From contig JAFTDG010000127.1 in the NCBI GenBank assembly GCA_017454325.1, positions 1-40,812 of the forward strand: a stretch of 40,812 bases of DNA. The letters run 5' to 3'. A program made the position numbers and the translations under genes. Shown here one piece after another: positions 1 through 8,762 of the stretch. This DNA is from Desulfovibrio sp. (lineage in GTDB: Bacteria; Desulfobacterota; Desulfovibrionia; Desulfovibrionales; Desulfovibrionaceae). The notes under the pieces are model-generated. The model made no database searches, had not been told where the DNA came from, and saw only the letters and a program-made list of their open reading frames with translations. Each line of letters starts with the position of its first letter. Position 1 is the first letter of the stretch.

Positions 1-219
1 GGAGATGGCATCATTGGCATTTCTAGCACCTTGGTGATATGCGGCTATATCTGCACGTTGTAACTCTCTGATGGCTAACCCAGCAGCATCGTCAGCAGCA
101 GAATTTACCCTAAGACCAGTACTGAGACGTTGGGTAGACTGAGCCAACTTCCCGTAGTGGGTATTCAGGTTCCGGGCCACATTTGCGGCCATCATGTTAT
201 GGTTGATAACAAGGGACAT
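1..219 (-). CDS. fliC: flagellin, N-terminal part (runs off the left edge)
   Basis: Only the first 73 codons are inside the window; the rest of the gene lies to the left. The translated start begins MSLVINHNMMAANVARNLN and continues with STGLRVNSAADDAAGLAI, the two hallmark stretches of the flagellin D0/D1 N-terminal helix, which packs into the inner tube of the filament after type III export. The ATG at 219 follows a GGAGAG ribosome site about 6 bases upstream. The gene lies downstream of ftsZ on the same strand but is separated from it by a terminator at 431-454 and has its own promoter candidate at 255-281, so it is probably an independent unit. The family assignment is safe; which flagellin paralogue this is cannot be told from the fragment. 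Confidence 0.95.
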   Translation of the reverse strand, partial: MSLVINHNMMAANVARNLNTHYGKLAQSTQRLSTGLRVNSAADDAAGLAIRELQRADIAAYHQGARNANDAIS

Positions 220-254
220 GAAACACTCTCCAATATCTACCTGTCAGTACATAG

Positions 255-281
255 TTATCAGCAATAATTATACCAACGGTA
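255..281 (-). promoter_or_regulatory. flagellin promoter candidate (overlapping sigma-28 and sigma-54 patterns)
   Basis: Read on the minus strand, TACCGTTG, 11 bases and GCTGATAA resemble the FliA (sigma-28) pattern TAAAGTTT-N11-GCCGATAA with exact spacing. The same bases also contain TGGTATAATTATTGCT (260-275), with the GG-N10-GC spacing of a sigma-54 -24/-12 element. Either would start transcription about 30 bases upstream of the flagellin ATG. The sequence alone cannot decide between the two. Confidence 0.55.
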
Positions 282-430
282 GGCATGTGAGTGTCATGAT
301 CACATGAGACCACAGCATAGACCCCGAAGCAAGAGTTGAAAGGAGTATTTACCTGCTTCCAGCAATGGCTCTTACGTGCGTAGCAAGCTGTACAGCTGAT
401 GGCCTGAGCTGTTTCTTGGAAATAATCCAT

Positions 431-454
431 AAAAAAAGGCACCTATAAGGTGCC
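431..454 (-). terminator. rho-independent terminator between ftsZ and flagellin
   Basis: On the minus strand a perfect 7-bp stem GGCACCT / AGGTGCC with a 3-base loop (438-454) is followed by seven T (431-437). It is oriented to stop transcription coming from ftsZ, or from a small transcript starting in the gap, before the flagellin promoter. Confidence 0.85.
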
Positions 455-536
455 CTTACATGCTCAATCCACTTGTGCAGGCGAAGCTCAGTCTTAGAGC
501 AAATCTCAGTACAGTGCAATGACTTTGTGCTCATCT

Positions 537-561
537 GGGAGGCCACCCAATGTGGCCTCCC
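537..561. other. strong hairpin downstream of ftsZ
   Basis: A perfect 10-bp inverted repeat, GGGAGGCCAC and GTGGCCTCCC, surrounds a 5-base loop. There is no T-run on either side, so it is not a classical intrinsic terminator. It may protect the 3' end of the ftsZ mRNA, act with Rho, or be part of a structured RNA. Confidence 0.6.
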
Positions 562-569
562 GGCGGGCA

Positions 570-598
570 TTTCAGGGCCGAAGAGGCAAGCCCTGAAA
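570..598. other. second hairpin just after the ftsZ stop
   Basis: A perfect 9-bp inverted repeat, TTTCAGGGC and GCCCTGAAA, with an 11-base loop lies 24 bases past the ftsZ stop codon. On the minus strand it is followed by TGCCCGCC rather than a T-run. Together with 537-561 it makes a tandem hairpin 3' end for the dcw transcript. Confidence 0.55.
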
Positions 599-622
599 AT
601 ATGTCAAAACAGCAGAGTGCTG

Positions 623-1945
623 TCAGTCTGCCTGCATACGAAGAAACGAAGGAATTTCAAACTCATCCTCAGTAAAGGTAAAATCAACGCTGCCAGGATT
701 ATGGCGACGACGCTGTGGTCTTCCCATGACCTCGTTTTTTATAACATATGTGGGACGATCGTTGTTCTCGTCATACCAACGCGCCACCTCTTCAGAACGT
801 GAGGAGCGTTTTTGCAAACGAGTATTCCCACCCTCAATGTCGCCGTGTTCCAGCGATTGCACTGCGCGCTGCGGACTCTGCACCGGCTCAACGCCAATCA
901 CATCTGAAGTGGGTTTATGCTGCTGAGAAAACGAAGTAACCCTGGCAGGAGCTGCCTGCACAGGATGTACGGGAACCTCTTGCGCCTCAATGCCTGTTGC
1001 TATCACAGTCAGACGTATTTCATCACCAATATTGTCGTCATAAACAACACCGAAGATGATACTTGTATCTTCGGGCGTTGCATTAGCAATAATATCACCG
1101 ATTTCAGCTATTTCATCACCAGTAATATCCATTGGAGCAGTGATATTATACAACACAGCCTTGGCACTTTCTAAGGAAACATTCTCCAGCAGCGGACTCA
1201 TGATGGCACGTTGTGCTGCCTCACGGGCACGGTTTTCGCCAGAAGCAATACCCGTACCCATAAGGGCCATACCTGATTCAGCCATAGTTGTGCGCACATC
1301 GGCAAAATCAAGATTAATAAGGCCGTCAGCGACAATCACTTCTGAAATACCCTTAACGGCATAGTACAAGACATCATTTGCCGTTTTCAGCAATTCTGAA
1401 AATGGGGTTTTTTTAGGAGCAAAGGCCATCATGCGGTCATTGGGAATGGTAATAAGGCAGTCGACCTGCTGCTTGAAGTCTTCAAGCCCGGCTTCGGCGG
1501 CACGCATGCGCTTTGTCCCTTCAAAACTGAAGGGCTTGGTGACCACGCCAACAGTAAGGGCTCCCAATTCCTTGGCTGTCTGCGCCACCACAGGAGCAGC
1601 CCCAGTGCCAGTGCCACCTCCCATACCCGCTGTCACAAATACCATATCGGCATCGCCTATAGCTTCACGAATGGCATCCTTGCTCTCTTCTGCAGCTTCA
1701 CGGCCTATGGCGGGATTTGCCCCTGCGCCTAAGCCCTTTGTAATCCTTTCCCCCAACTGCACCTTGACTGAAGCACCATTCTTGTTCAGTGCCTGTAAAT
1801 CTGTATTGGCACAGACAAATTGAACTCCACGCAAACCGGAATCAATCATGTTCTGTACCGCATTACCTCCACCGCCACCTACGCCTATGACCTTAATTTT
1901 AGCGTTACTGGCCAGTGAAATATCATCAACTATAGACTGAGCCAT
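623..1945 (-). CDS. ftsZ: cell division GTPase FtsZ
   Basis: FtsZ is the tubulin homologue that polymerises with GTP into the Z ring under the membrane at midcell and recruits the divisome. The 440-residue protein has the glycine-rich nucleotide loop [10 protein letters not shown] (residues 21-30), the tubulin signature GGGTGTG at 109-115, the NLDFADV T7-loop region, a variable linker, and the conserved C-terminal peptide [11 protein letters not shown] that binds FtsA and other tethers. The ATG at 1945 was chosen because GGAGAGGGGAGT directly precedes it; an in-frame start nine codons upstream would place that ribosome site inside the gene. It is the last gene of the dcw run, 44 bases after ftsA, and is followed by tandem hairpins. 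Confidence 0.98.
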   Translation of the reverse strand: MAQSIVDDISLASNAKIKVIGVGGGGGNAVQNMIDSGLRGVQFVCANTDLQALNKNGASVKVQLGERITKGLGAGANPAIGREAAEESKDAIREAIGDADMVFVTAGMGGGTGTGAAPVVAQTAKELGALTVGVVTKPFSFEGTKRMRAAEAGLEDFKQQVDCLITIPNDRMMAFAPKKTPFSELLKTANDVLYYAVKGISEVIVADGLINLDFADVRTTMAESGMALMGTGIASGENRAREAAQRAIMSPLLENVSLESAKAVLYNITAPMDITGDEIAEIGDIIANATPEDTSIIFGVVYDDNIGDEIRLTVIATGIEAQEVPVHPVQAAPARVTSFSQQHKPTSDVIGVEPVQSPQRAVQSLEHGDIEGGNTRLQKRSSRSEEVARWYDENNDRPTYVIKNEVMGRPQRRRHNPGSVDFTFTEDEFEIPSFLRMQAD

Positions 1946-1989
1946 ACTCCCCTCTCCTCGCTCCTGCCCCAAAAGCCCGCTTGAGGCGT

Positions 1990-3225
1990 TTATGAAATAT
2001 CAGCAAACCACTTTTTCATCCGCGCGAGAACACCTTCAAACATGCCATTCTCACTGCGTGTGGCAAATTTTTTCTGACCTGAAAGCTCTTTTTCTGCACC
2101 ATAACGCAAAAGGCCCACGGCGGTAGAAAACTTGGGGCTGTTAACAACATCCTTGAGCCCCCCCACATTCCGGGGATAGCCAATGCGTGTCGGCAGATTA
2201 AAAATTTGATACCCCAGCTCCTGGCATCCTTCAATCAACGAAGTCCCGCCGGTCAGCACAACACCTGCACCGATCATATCTTTGTAGCCGGAGCGTACTA
2301 GGGTTTGGTCTACTAAATAGAGAATCTCCTCCATACGCGGCTCACAAATCTCGGCAAGAAGCTGTCGGGACAGACGGCGAGGTTCCCTACCCCCTACACT
2401 CGGAACCTCAATGTACTCGTCATTACGCACCATGTCAGAAAGAGCGCATCCATATTTAAGCTTAATTTTTTCAGCCGCTGCAACAGGAGTGCGCAGACCG
2501 AAGGCAATGTCATTGGAAAGATTCTGTCCACCCAGAGCGAGCACTGCCGTATGCTTGATGGCATCATTGGCAAATACGGCAATATCTGTCGTTCCACCGC
2601 CCAGATCCACTAAAGCCACACCAATTTCCCGCTCCTCATCGGTGAGAACAGCTTTTGCCGATGCCAACGATTCCAATGCGATATCGGCTACTTCCAGCTG
2701 GCTGCGATGACATGAGCGAACAATATTTTGTGCGGAAGACACTGCCCCGGTGACGATATGCACTTTTACTTCAAGCCGAACGCCAGCCATGCCTAGCGGG
2801 TCAATGATGCCGCGCTGATTATCGACAATATACTCCTGGGGAAGTATGTGAATAACTTCCCTATCAGCCGGGATGGCAACAGCACGTGCAGCATCAAGGG
2901 CACGTTCCACATCACGCTGTGCCACTTCACCACCTTTAACAGCAATGACCCCATGGCTGTTAATGCCCATAATATGGCTGCCCGCAATCCCTACATAGAC
3001 TGAATGTATCTCACACCCGGCCATAAGTTCAGCGCCTTCCACAGCTTCTCGTATGGATTGCACGGTTTGCTCAATATTTACCACAACGCCCTTGCGCAGC
3101 CCCGTAGACACACTCGTACCGATGCCCACTACGTCTACCAGACCTGACTCAGTAAGCTCGCCCACTACTGCGCAAATTTTCGTGGTGCCGATGTCAAGGC
3201 CAACAATGAGCTCGGATTTGTTCAT
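1990..3225 (-). CDS. ftsA: cell division protein FtsA
   Basis: FtsA is the actin-fold protein that anchors FtsZ filaments to the membrane and recruits later division proteins. The 411-residue product begins with the actin-family phosphate-1 motif [15 protein letters not shown] (about 9-23), contains the [10 protein letters not shown] phosphate-2 motif and the [13 protein letters not shown] adenosine motif, and ends in an amphipathic stretch ([16 protein letters not shown]) typical of the membrane-targeting helix. The ATG at 3225 is preceded by GAGGAGAAG. A longer in-frame start lacks family similarity. The gene lies between ftsQ (66-base gap) and ftsZ (44-base gap), the usual ftsQ-ftsA-ftsZ order. 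Confidence 0.97.
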   Translation of the reverse strand: MNKSELIVGLDIGTTKICAVVGELTESGLVDVVGIGTSVSTGLRKGVVVNIEQTVQSIREAVEGAELMAGCEIHSVYVGIAGSHIMGINSHGVIAVKGGEVAQRDVERALDAARAVAIPADREVIHILPQEYIVDNQRGIIDPLGMAGVRLEVKVHIVTGAVSSAQNIVRSCHRSQLEVADIALESLASAKAVLTDEEREIGVALVDLGGGTTDIAVFANDAIKHTAVLALGGQNLSNDIAFGLRTPVAAAEKIKLKYGCALSDMVRNDEYIEVPSVGGREPRRLSRQLLAEICEPRMEEILYLVDQTLVRSGYKDMIGAGVVLTGGTSLIEGCQELGYQIFNLPTRIGYPRNVGGLKDVVNSPKFSTAVGLLRYGAEKELSGQKKFATRSENGMFEGVLARMKKWFADIS

Positions 3226-3291
3226 GAACTTCTCCTCAAAACACCTATCTCGACCACATGCTATCAATGGCCTTCTGAATAGTTCAGATGG

Positions 3292-4176
3292 CTACGCCGG
3301 CCGATTAAACTGAACCCATACATTACCGTTGACGGAGCGAATCTCGCGTACATTCTGCAATTCATGCCTTCGCACCAGGTCACCCAGGGCCACTCCCAGA
3401 CGAACGATGTTGCCGTCCCAGTCATCCGTGGCAACAGAAAGCCGCATTTCTCTGTCTTCAAGATACAATTCAATCCCGTTTCCAGGGCTGACTGTCACCG
3501 AAGACACAGCCCCCATTTCAACCGGCAGCATACCATTGCGTATCCCCTGCATCAGACGTTTGAGGTAAGGGATTGCATCCTCTGCCCCCGGGGAAATACG
3601 TAATGTGGGCAGGGAAAGAAAATTTCTGCTCTCCACTGGCGCAATAGTTTCACCAAGCTCATTGGCGTAATACAAAACTCCATCCTTATGAACCCAGAAG
3701 GACGGAAGGCGTTCCTTCAGTTTAATGACGAACCTGTCTGGCAAAAGGCGTTTGACGGAAACCTCCTCAACCCAAGGGGTACGCCGCAGATTCATCTCAA
3801 CCTTTGCGATGCTGACTGCTAAACAATTATCACCTTCGTGGATACCACCATAATCGAGTACCATTTCTCGGGTAAGGCGAACATTGCCGCTAATGTCTAC
3901 ATGCCTGGTAGTAAAAAAATCGCTGGTAACAGCCACCCCGTATAACCATAGCGATGCATAGCATATCCCGCCCAGTATTCCCGCCATGGCCGCCAAAATG
4001 AGAACTACAACAGCAAAATTCTTCAGCCCTCGCGCTGCCCCTATATGAGCAGCAAATTGCGTTACTTTCTGCAATATCCGAATGCCGCCATGTCTGTTTT
4101 CAGCCCCCGCAGACGTCGGCACCCGCATAAAGGTATTGCGATTTTTGCGCCCACTTTTCTTCAAGACAAGGGGCAT
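3292..4176 (-). CDS. ftsQ: cell division protein FtsQ/DivIB
   Basis: FtsQ is a bitopic inner-membrane protein that links early and late divisome proteins, in the family by contacting FtsB/FtsL. The 294-residue product has a basic cytoplasmic tail, one membrane segment at about residues 53-79, a POTRA domain starting at SDFFTTRHVDISGNVRLTRE (about 85-155) and a beta-rich FtsQ domain after it. Its first 16 bases overlap the end of murB. The ATG at 4176 has an AGGATAG site upstream; a second in-frame ATG at codon 17 would also keep the membrane segment. Its place between murB and ftsA matches the dcw order, except that no ddl lies between. Confidence 0.93.
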   Translation of the reverse strand: MPLVLKKSGRKNRNTFMRVPTSAGAENRHGGIRILQKVTQFAAHIGAARGLKNFAVVVLILAAMAGILGGICYASLWLYGVAVTSDFFTTRHVDISGNVRLTREMVLDYGGIHEGDNCLAVSIAKVEMNLRRTPWVEEVSVKRLLPDRFVIKLKERLPSFWVHKDGVLYYANELGETIAPVESRNFLSLPTLRISPGAEDAIPYLKRLMQGIRNGMLPVEMGAVSSVTVSPGNGIELYLEDREMRLSVATDDWDGNIVRLGVALGDLVRRHELQNVREIRSVNGNVWVQFNRPA

Positions 4177-5051
4177 GGCACTATCCTGACCTCCGGCTCA
4201 AGCTGGATACCAAATACGCGCCTTACAGTCTCTTGAGCTTCCTGCAGCAGATCCAATGCGGCTGAAGCGGTACCAGTGCCTTCATTAATCAAAAAATTCG
4301 CATGTAATGATGAAAAAGCCATGCCATGGAGCTTTTTTCCTTTAAATCCTGCCAGATCCAAAAGCTTACCCGCAGGCATGTGCGGTGAAGGATTTTTGAA
4401 CACACACCCTGCACTCCAGGCCGTCACGGGTTGTTTAGACTTTTTCTCAAAAAAATTATGACGCATGGCTTTACTGATGCCATCCCTTTCAGCTTTGGTC
4501 AAGGCAAATGTGGCATTCAAAACAATAAAATCATCGGAACACCCAGTAATGCGCATATTCCTGTAGCTAAATTCCACTTCGCTTGCTGTGCAGTGCCGTA
4601 TGTCATTTCCGATTACGACTTCTACAGACTGAACTACGTCACCCGTTTCTGTCCCGTAGGAGCCGGCATTCATGGCAACGGCACCTCCCACGCTCCCAGG
4701 AATGCCAGCCAAACCCTCAAGGCCGGAGAGCCCATGGGTCAAACAAAATCGCAGCATGCGTGGCATGGGTACACCTGCGCCTGCACGTACAAGAATTTTT
4801 CCGTCTTCAGTGCCTATGATTTCTAGGTCACAAGACAGACGTGGTCGTACCAGTACCAAGGGCAAGGCCCCGTCTCGTGCAAGAATATTGCTTCCCGCAC
4901 CCAGCACCAATGCATGCCCCCCCAATGCGCGCAGTTTTTCGGGCAAGCATTCCACATCCTCGCGACGTTCGAGTGTCAATTCAGCGATTGCCGTGCCACC
5001 TAGACGCAATGTCGTACGCTGAGAAAGTTCGGGCGAAGCTGTCTCACGCAT
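4161..5051 (-). CDS. murB: UDP-N-acetylenolpyruvoylglucosamine reductase MurB
   Basis: MurB reduces UDP-GlcNAc-enolpyruvate to UDP-MurNAc with NADPH and FAD in the cytoplasm, the second committed step of peptidoglycan precursor synthesis. The 296-residue protein shows the FAD-binding motifs GAGSNIL (51-57) and [18 protein letters not shown] (117-134), the substrate motif FSYRNM (161-166) and a C-terminal LEPEV glutamate. In the usual SAGSxFKNP active-site motif the serine that protonates the intermediate is a cysteine here (SAGCVFKNP, Cys216). The ATG at 5051 overlaps the murC stop by 8 bases; an in-frame start 10 codons earlier is possible but would overlap murC more. Confidence 0.95.
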   Translation of the reverse strand: MRETASPELSQRTTLRLGGTAIAELTLERREDVECLPEKLRALGGHALVLGAGSNILARDGALPLVLVRPRLSCDLEIIGTEDGKILVRAGAGVPMPRMLRFCLTHGLSGLEGLAGIPGSVGGAVAMNAGSYGTETGDVVQSVEVVIGNDIRHCTASEVEFSYRNMRITGCSDDFIVLNATFALTKAERDGISKAMRHNFFEKKSKQPVTAWSAGCVFKNPSPHMPAGKLLDLAGFKGKKLHGMAFSSLHANFLINEGTGTASAALDLLQEAQETVRRVFGIQLEPEVRIVPCPLS

Positions 5052-6417
5052 GATCCAGGCCCTCAATCCAGGCAGGGCCAAGACGAGTTATGCTCCCTGC
5101 CCCTAATGTTAACAGGACATCTCCGTCTTTAAGGAGGGAAGGAAGGGCTGCAGCCAAGGCATCCAGAGTTTGAAAATATTCAACAGGTGTCTGTGAGACC
5201 TGACGTATGCCTTGGGTCAAACTTTGCCCTGATACACCTGGAATGGGTTTTTCTGAAGCAGCGTAAATCTCTGTCAACAACAAGAGATCCACACCATCAA
5301 AAATTTTGCAGAATTCACCGAAATGCGCTTCAGTACGGGTAAACCGATGCGGCTGGAAAGCCACTACCAGGCGTCTGCCAGGAAAAACCTGCCGAGCAGT
5401 AGCCAATGTTGCCGCGATCTCCGTGGGATGGTGCCCATAATCATCCACAACAGTTACGCCGGCCCGTTCCCCCTTGAATTCGAAACGCCGTCCCACACCA
5501 CCAAACTTGCTCAAGCCGCACGCGCATTGTTCAAAGCTGATATCAGCCTGCAATGATGCACCTATTGCGGCCAACGCGTTAAGAATATTGTGTCTGCCAG
5601 GTTGTGGCAGGCTGACCTCACCCAATTTGCGCCCTTTATAGATGACAGCAAAATGATTGCGCGGGCCGCTTTCCAAAGGCTCTGCACGCAACGTATTGTC
5701 TTCCGCAAAGCCGTAGGTGAGCACAGGTCGTTTAACTCGGGGCAGCAGCAAACGCACCCCCGGGTCATCACCGCACACCACGTTCATGCCATAAAATGGG
5801 ACATTGTTCATAAACTTCACAAATGCGTCATTGATACCTTCCCGATTCTTATAATAGTCGAGGTGATCCTCATCTATGTTTGTGACTACATTGATAATGG
5901 GCAGCAGACAGAGGAAAGAGCCGTCAGATTCATCTGCCTCGGCTATGAGATACTCACCATGCCCGAGATGCGCATTTGTTCCATAGGCATTCAAGCGCCC
6001 ACCAATGATGACAGTGGGATCCATGCCCGCATCATCAAAAATTGAAGCCGTCAAGGATGTCGTTGTGGTTTTACCGTGTGTGCCTGCAATGGCTATACCC
6101 TGTCGCAGACGCATGAGTTCTGCCAGCATCTCAGCCCGAGGTATGATGGCAATATTACGACGACGGGCCTCCACAAGCTCTGGATTATCCGCATTGATGG
6201 CTGTGGATTTTACAAGAACTTGAACATTACCAACATGTTCCGCAGCGTGCCCGATAGCCACATGCGCGCCCAACTCCCGCAGATGACGTACCACAGCTGA
6301 ATCACTCATGTCTGATCCGGAAACATCATACCCCAGGTTAAGAAGAACCTCGGCAATACCGCTCATTCCAGCGCCACCGATGCCCACCATGTGAATCTGT
6401 CGTATTTTATTGTTCAT
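5044..6417 (-). CDS. murC: UDP-N-acetylmuramate--L-alanine ligase MurC
   Basis: MurC is the cytoplasmic ATP-dependent ligase that adds L-alanine to UDP-MurNAc. The 457-residue protein has the N-terminal Rossmann motif GIGGAGMSG (12-20), the ATP loop GTHGKTTT (112-119), an acidic [10 protein letters not shown] segment, [10 protein letters not shown], and the Mur ligase C-terminal domain with [10 protein letters not shown] and the PHRFTRT motif. The last motif and the GIGG start separate MurC from MurD, MurE and MurF. The ATG at 6417 follows AAGG. A 105-base gap separates it from murG upstream, the largest gap inside the dcw run, so an internal promoter there is possible although I see no good -35/-10 pair. 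Confidence 0.97.
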   Translation of the reverse strand: MNNKIRQIHMVGIGGAGMSGIAEVLLNLGYDVSGSDMSDSAVVRHLRELGAHVAIGHAAEHVGNVQVLVKSTAINADNPELVEARRRNIAIIPRAEMLAELMRLRQGIAIAGTHGKTTTTSLTASIFDDAGMDPTVIIGGRLNAYGTNAHLGHGEYLIAEADESDGSFLCLLPIINVVTNIDEDHLDYYKNREGINDAFVKFMNNVPFYGMNVVCGDDPGVRLLLPRVKRPVLTYGFAEDNTLRAEPLESGPRNHFAVIYKGRKLGEVSLPQPGRHNILNALAAIGASLQADISFEQCACGLSKFGGVGRRFEFKGERAGVTVVDDYGHHPTEIAATLATARQVFPGRRLVVAFQPHRFTRTEAHFGEFCKIFDGVDLLLLTEIYAASEKPIPGVSGQSLTQGIRQVSQTPVEYFQTLDALAAALPSLLKDGDVLLTLGAGSITRLGPAWIEGLDHA

Positions 6418-6522
6418 ACAGAACCTTTATAGAAAAAATCTAGATATATTGCGCAGTTATTGACACCACGAGACATGCTTCTCATGCAGAATACATGTGT
6501 ACAACTTTTTAGTTTGCCGTAG

Positions 6523-7602
6523 CTACGATTGCCCCCCGGACACTACCTGTTCCAGTACCGTAACGACCTGTGCTGCTGCGTCGGGACGTGACATGGCCAA
6601 TGCCGCTGTGCTCATGCGTTTTCGTTGCTCCGGTGCATCGAGCAGCTGCAAGAGGAGGGTATCCAGACATCGTGCATTCATCTCACTCTCCGGCACCAGG
6701 ATGGAAGCGCCACTGTGTTCAAGAGCAAGGGCATTCTGTGTCTGGTGATCGTGAATGGCATACGGAAAGGGCACCAGTACAGAAGGCAGGCCGGAAGCGC
6801 AAAGTTCAGCTACGGTACTGGCTCCAGCACGACAAAGGACCAAATCAGCCCAATCGTATGCTTCCGCCACGTCGTCAATAAATTCTCTGACGCACTCCTC
6901 CCCATATCCTGCCTGAGCATATGCGGTACGCATAGCGGGTGCATCAGCCTTGCCAGTCTGATGGAGTATTGCAACTCCTTTGTGACGAAACTGCTGCAAA
7001 TGTTCAGCCATGAATACGTTAAGAGCATGTGCCCCCTGCGAGCCTCCCATCACAAGCAAACGGCGCGTATCACCTCGCTCCGGTTTGCTGGCCAATGTGC
7101 TGAAAACGGACCTGACAGGATTTCCCGTTACAACACATTTTTTCCTGTCAAAGCCAGTTGTTTCCGGAAGCGAAATACATATTTTTTGCGTCATATGAGA
7201 CAGGAAACGGTTGCATGCCCCGGCCACGGCATTTTGCTCATGCAGCACACTGGGGATGCGCAGTAAACGCGCTGCAAACATCGGCGCAAAAGCAGCATAT
7301 CCTCCGAATCCTACAACTGCATCAGGCTTGAAGGCATGCAAAATGCCTGTAGCCTTCACCACAGCCACTAACATCAGAAACGATGCACCGACGCAATGAA
7401 GGCCTCGTCCGAACAGACCACGCACGGGCAAGCCCTTGAAAGGCACACCTGCCAAAGATGTAAGGCGCTGCTCTGCTCCATACTGCGAACCGACAAAGAG
7501 CAGCTCTATCTCCGGGAAGCGACGCCGCAACTCCTCTGCCACTGCAAGTGCAGGGAAAATGTGCCCGCCTGTACCACCTGTCGTCAAAAGCACCCTGTTC
7601 AT
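6523..7602 (-). CDS. murG: undecaprenyl-PP-MurNAc-pentapeptide GlcNAc transferase MurG
   Basis: MurG is a peripheral inner-membrane GT-B glycosyltransferase that converts lipid I to lipid II using UDP-GlcNAc. The 359-residue product begins MNRVLLTTGGTGGHIFPALA with the GTGGH diphosphate-binding loop. It has LHEQNAVAG in the N-terminal domain and the donor-site motifs GGSQGAHALN and CRAGASTVAEL in the C-terminal domain, followed by PFPYAIHDHQTQNA. The ATG at 7602 forms an ATGA overlap with the ftsW stop, indicating translational coupling; the longer open frame upstream lies inside ftsW. It is followed by a gap before murC. Confidence 0.97.
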   Translation of the reverse strand: MNRVLLTTGGTGGHIFPALAVAEELRRRFPEIELLFVGSQYGAEQRLTSLAGVPFKGLPVRGLFGRGLHCVGASFLMLVAVVKATGILHAFKPDAVVGFGGYAAFAPMFAARLLRIPSVLHEQNAVAGACNRFLSHMTQKICISLPETTGFDRKKCVVTGNPVRSVFSTLASKPERGDTRRLLVMGGSQGAHALNVFMAEHLQQFRHKGVAILHQTGKADAPAMRTAYAQAGYGEECVREFIDDVAEAYDWADLVLCRAGASTVAELCASGLPSVLVPFPYAIHDHQTQNALALEHSGASILVPESEMNARCLDTLLLQLLDAPEQRKRMSTAALAMSRPDAAAQVVTVLEQVVSGGQS

Positions 7603-8762
7603 GTAACGTCCGCCGTACGTGAAAAATTCATCAGCAAACCTACACACAACATCGTTGCCAACAGGTTGCTCCCACCATAGCTCATAAGCGGCATGGGAAC
7701 ACCTTTAGGTGGAGCGACCCCCATCACAACAGCCAAATTCATAACAGCTCCCATGGCCAAAATAAGCGTGATGGCAAAGGACGTGAAACGATCACGCAAT
7801 GTGCGCTGCCCCATAATTATCCTGTAGCAACGCCAGAAAAAAAGCGCAAAGAGGAGCATAACGACACTCAAGCCCACAAAACCCAACTCCTCTGACAATA
7901 CCGCCATAATGAAATCATTATGCGCCTCGGGCAGATAAAACATCTTCTGCTTGCTGGCTCCCACGCCAACGCCCCCCAAACCGCCTGAGCCAATGGCAAG
8001 CAGTGACTGCACAAGTTGATAGCCAGTGTTGTGGGCATCCTGAAAAGGATCCAGAAATGCAAGCAGGCGTCGCAGTCGATACGGAGAGGAAATGGCCAGT
8101 GCCATAGCTCCGGCAACAGCAAGCGCCAAGGAGAAAAAGAGATAAATAAAGCGGGTGCCACCAGCGATACACATGAAAAACAAGATACTTGCAAGAACGA
8201 CCGCACTGCCAAAATCTGGCTGTAACAGCAGTAAAAAACAGAACAATGCTGTAACAGCAAACGGAGGAATGACTCCACGGCTGAAGGTTTTAATAAGGTC
8301 CTGTTTGGAACTCATAAAATAGGCAAGATACAAGGCCAGAGCAATTTTTACAAACTCCATGGGCTGTACTGAAAAGAACCCCAACGGAATCCAACGTTTG
8401 GCGCCATTTATGGACGGTGTCAGAGGGGACAGAGTGATGAGCAGCAGGGCAAGAGCCAGAAAAAGCGCTGGATATTGCATTTTATAGAGCCATCCACGAG
8501 GCAACAGGGCGGCTCCCCAGAGGGCAAGGCCCCCCACACACGCAAATAACAACTGCCGTTTGAAGAAGTAGTACTTGTCCCCATTAACCTGTTCCGCCAC
8601 AATGCCACTGGCAGAAAGGACCATGATTAACCCAATGGACAGCAGAACAAGGACAATGGTGAACAACCACCAATCAAAGGGCGCAAAAGGAGCGTCTTCA
8701 TTCGTGCCTGCCAAGGCCTTTTTTTTCACCGGCTGTTTGACGCTCTTGAAACAGTTCTTCAT
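7599..8762 (-). CDS. ftsW: septal peptidoglycan polymerase FtsW
   Basis: FtsW is the SEDS-family polytopic membrane glycosyltransferase that polymerises lipid II at the septum together with the class B penicillin-binding protein FtsI. The 387-residue protein has about ten hydrophobic segments. Family motifs include GAKRWIPLGFFSVQPMEFVKIAL, LLQPDFGSAVVL, the GGVGVGASKQKMFYLPEAHNDFIMAVLSEELG loop split across two segments, and the C-terminal PLMSYGGSN. It overlaps murD upstream and murG downstream by 4 bases each (ATGA type), so the three are probably translated together. FtsW rather than RodA is inferred from the dcw location. Confidence 0.96.
   Translation of the reverse strand: MKNCFKSVKQPVKKKALAGTNEDAPFAPFDWWLFTIVLVLLSIGLIMVLSASGIVAEQVNGDKYYFFKRQLLFACVGGLALWGAALLPRGWLYKMQYPALFLALALLLITLSPLTPSINGAKRWIPLGFFSVQPMEFVKIALALYLAYFMSSKQDLIKTFSRGVIPPFAVTALFCFLLLLQPDFGSAVVLASILFFMCIAGGTRFIYLFFSLALAVAGAMALAISSPYRLRRLLAFLDPFQDAHNTGYQLVQSLLAIGSGGLGGVGVGASKQKMFYLPEAHNDFIMAVLSEELGFVGLSVVMLLFALFFWRCYRIIMGQRTLRDRFTSFAITLILAMGAVMNLAVVMGVAPPKGVPMPLMSYGGSNLLATMLCVGLLMNFSRTADVT

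Larger units (their letters stand above)
220..622. other. 403-base gap between flagellin and ftsZ, no convincing gene
   Basis: From left to right the gap holds the flagellin leader and promoter (220-281), featureless sequence, a minus-strand terminator (431-454), about 80 bases without coding signals, and two long perfect hairpins (537-561 and 570-598) just past the ftsZ stop. Short reading frames here lack ribosome sites and run through the terminator, so I do not call them genes. A small RNA ending at 431 is possible but unproven. Confidence 0.6.

Noticed and set aside
349..570. 73-codon open frame on the minus strand between ftsZ and flagellin
   Set aside because: It runs through the terminator at 431-454 and a hairpin, has no ribosome site and shows no family resemblance.
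1431..1823. 130-codon open frame antisense to ftsZ
   Set aside because: It is the complement of a strongly conserved coding sequence, and its composition is that of a shadow frame.
6418..6522. Internal dcw promoter between murG and murC
   Set aside because: The gap is AT-rich, but I found no -35/-10 pair with acceptable spacing on the minus strand.
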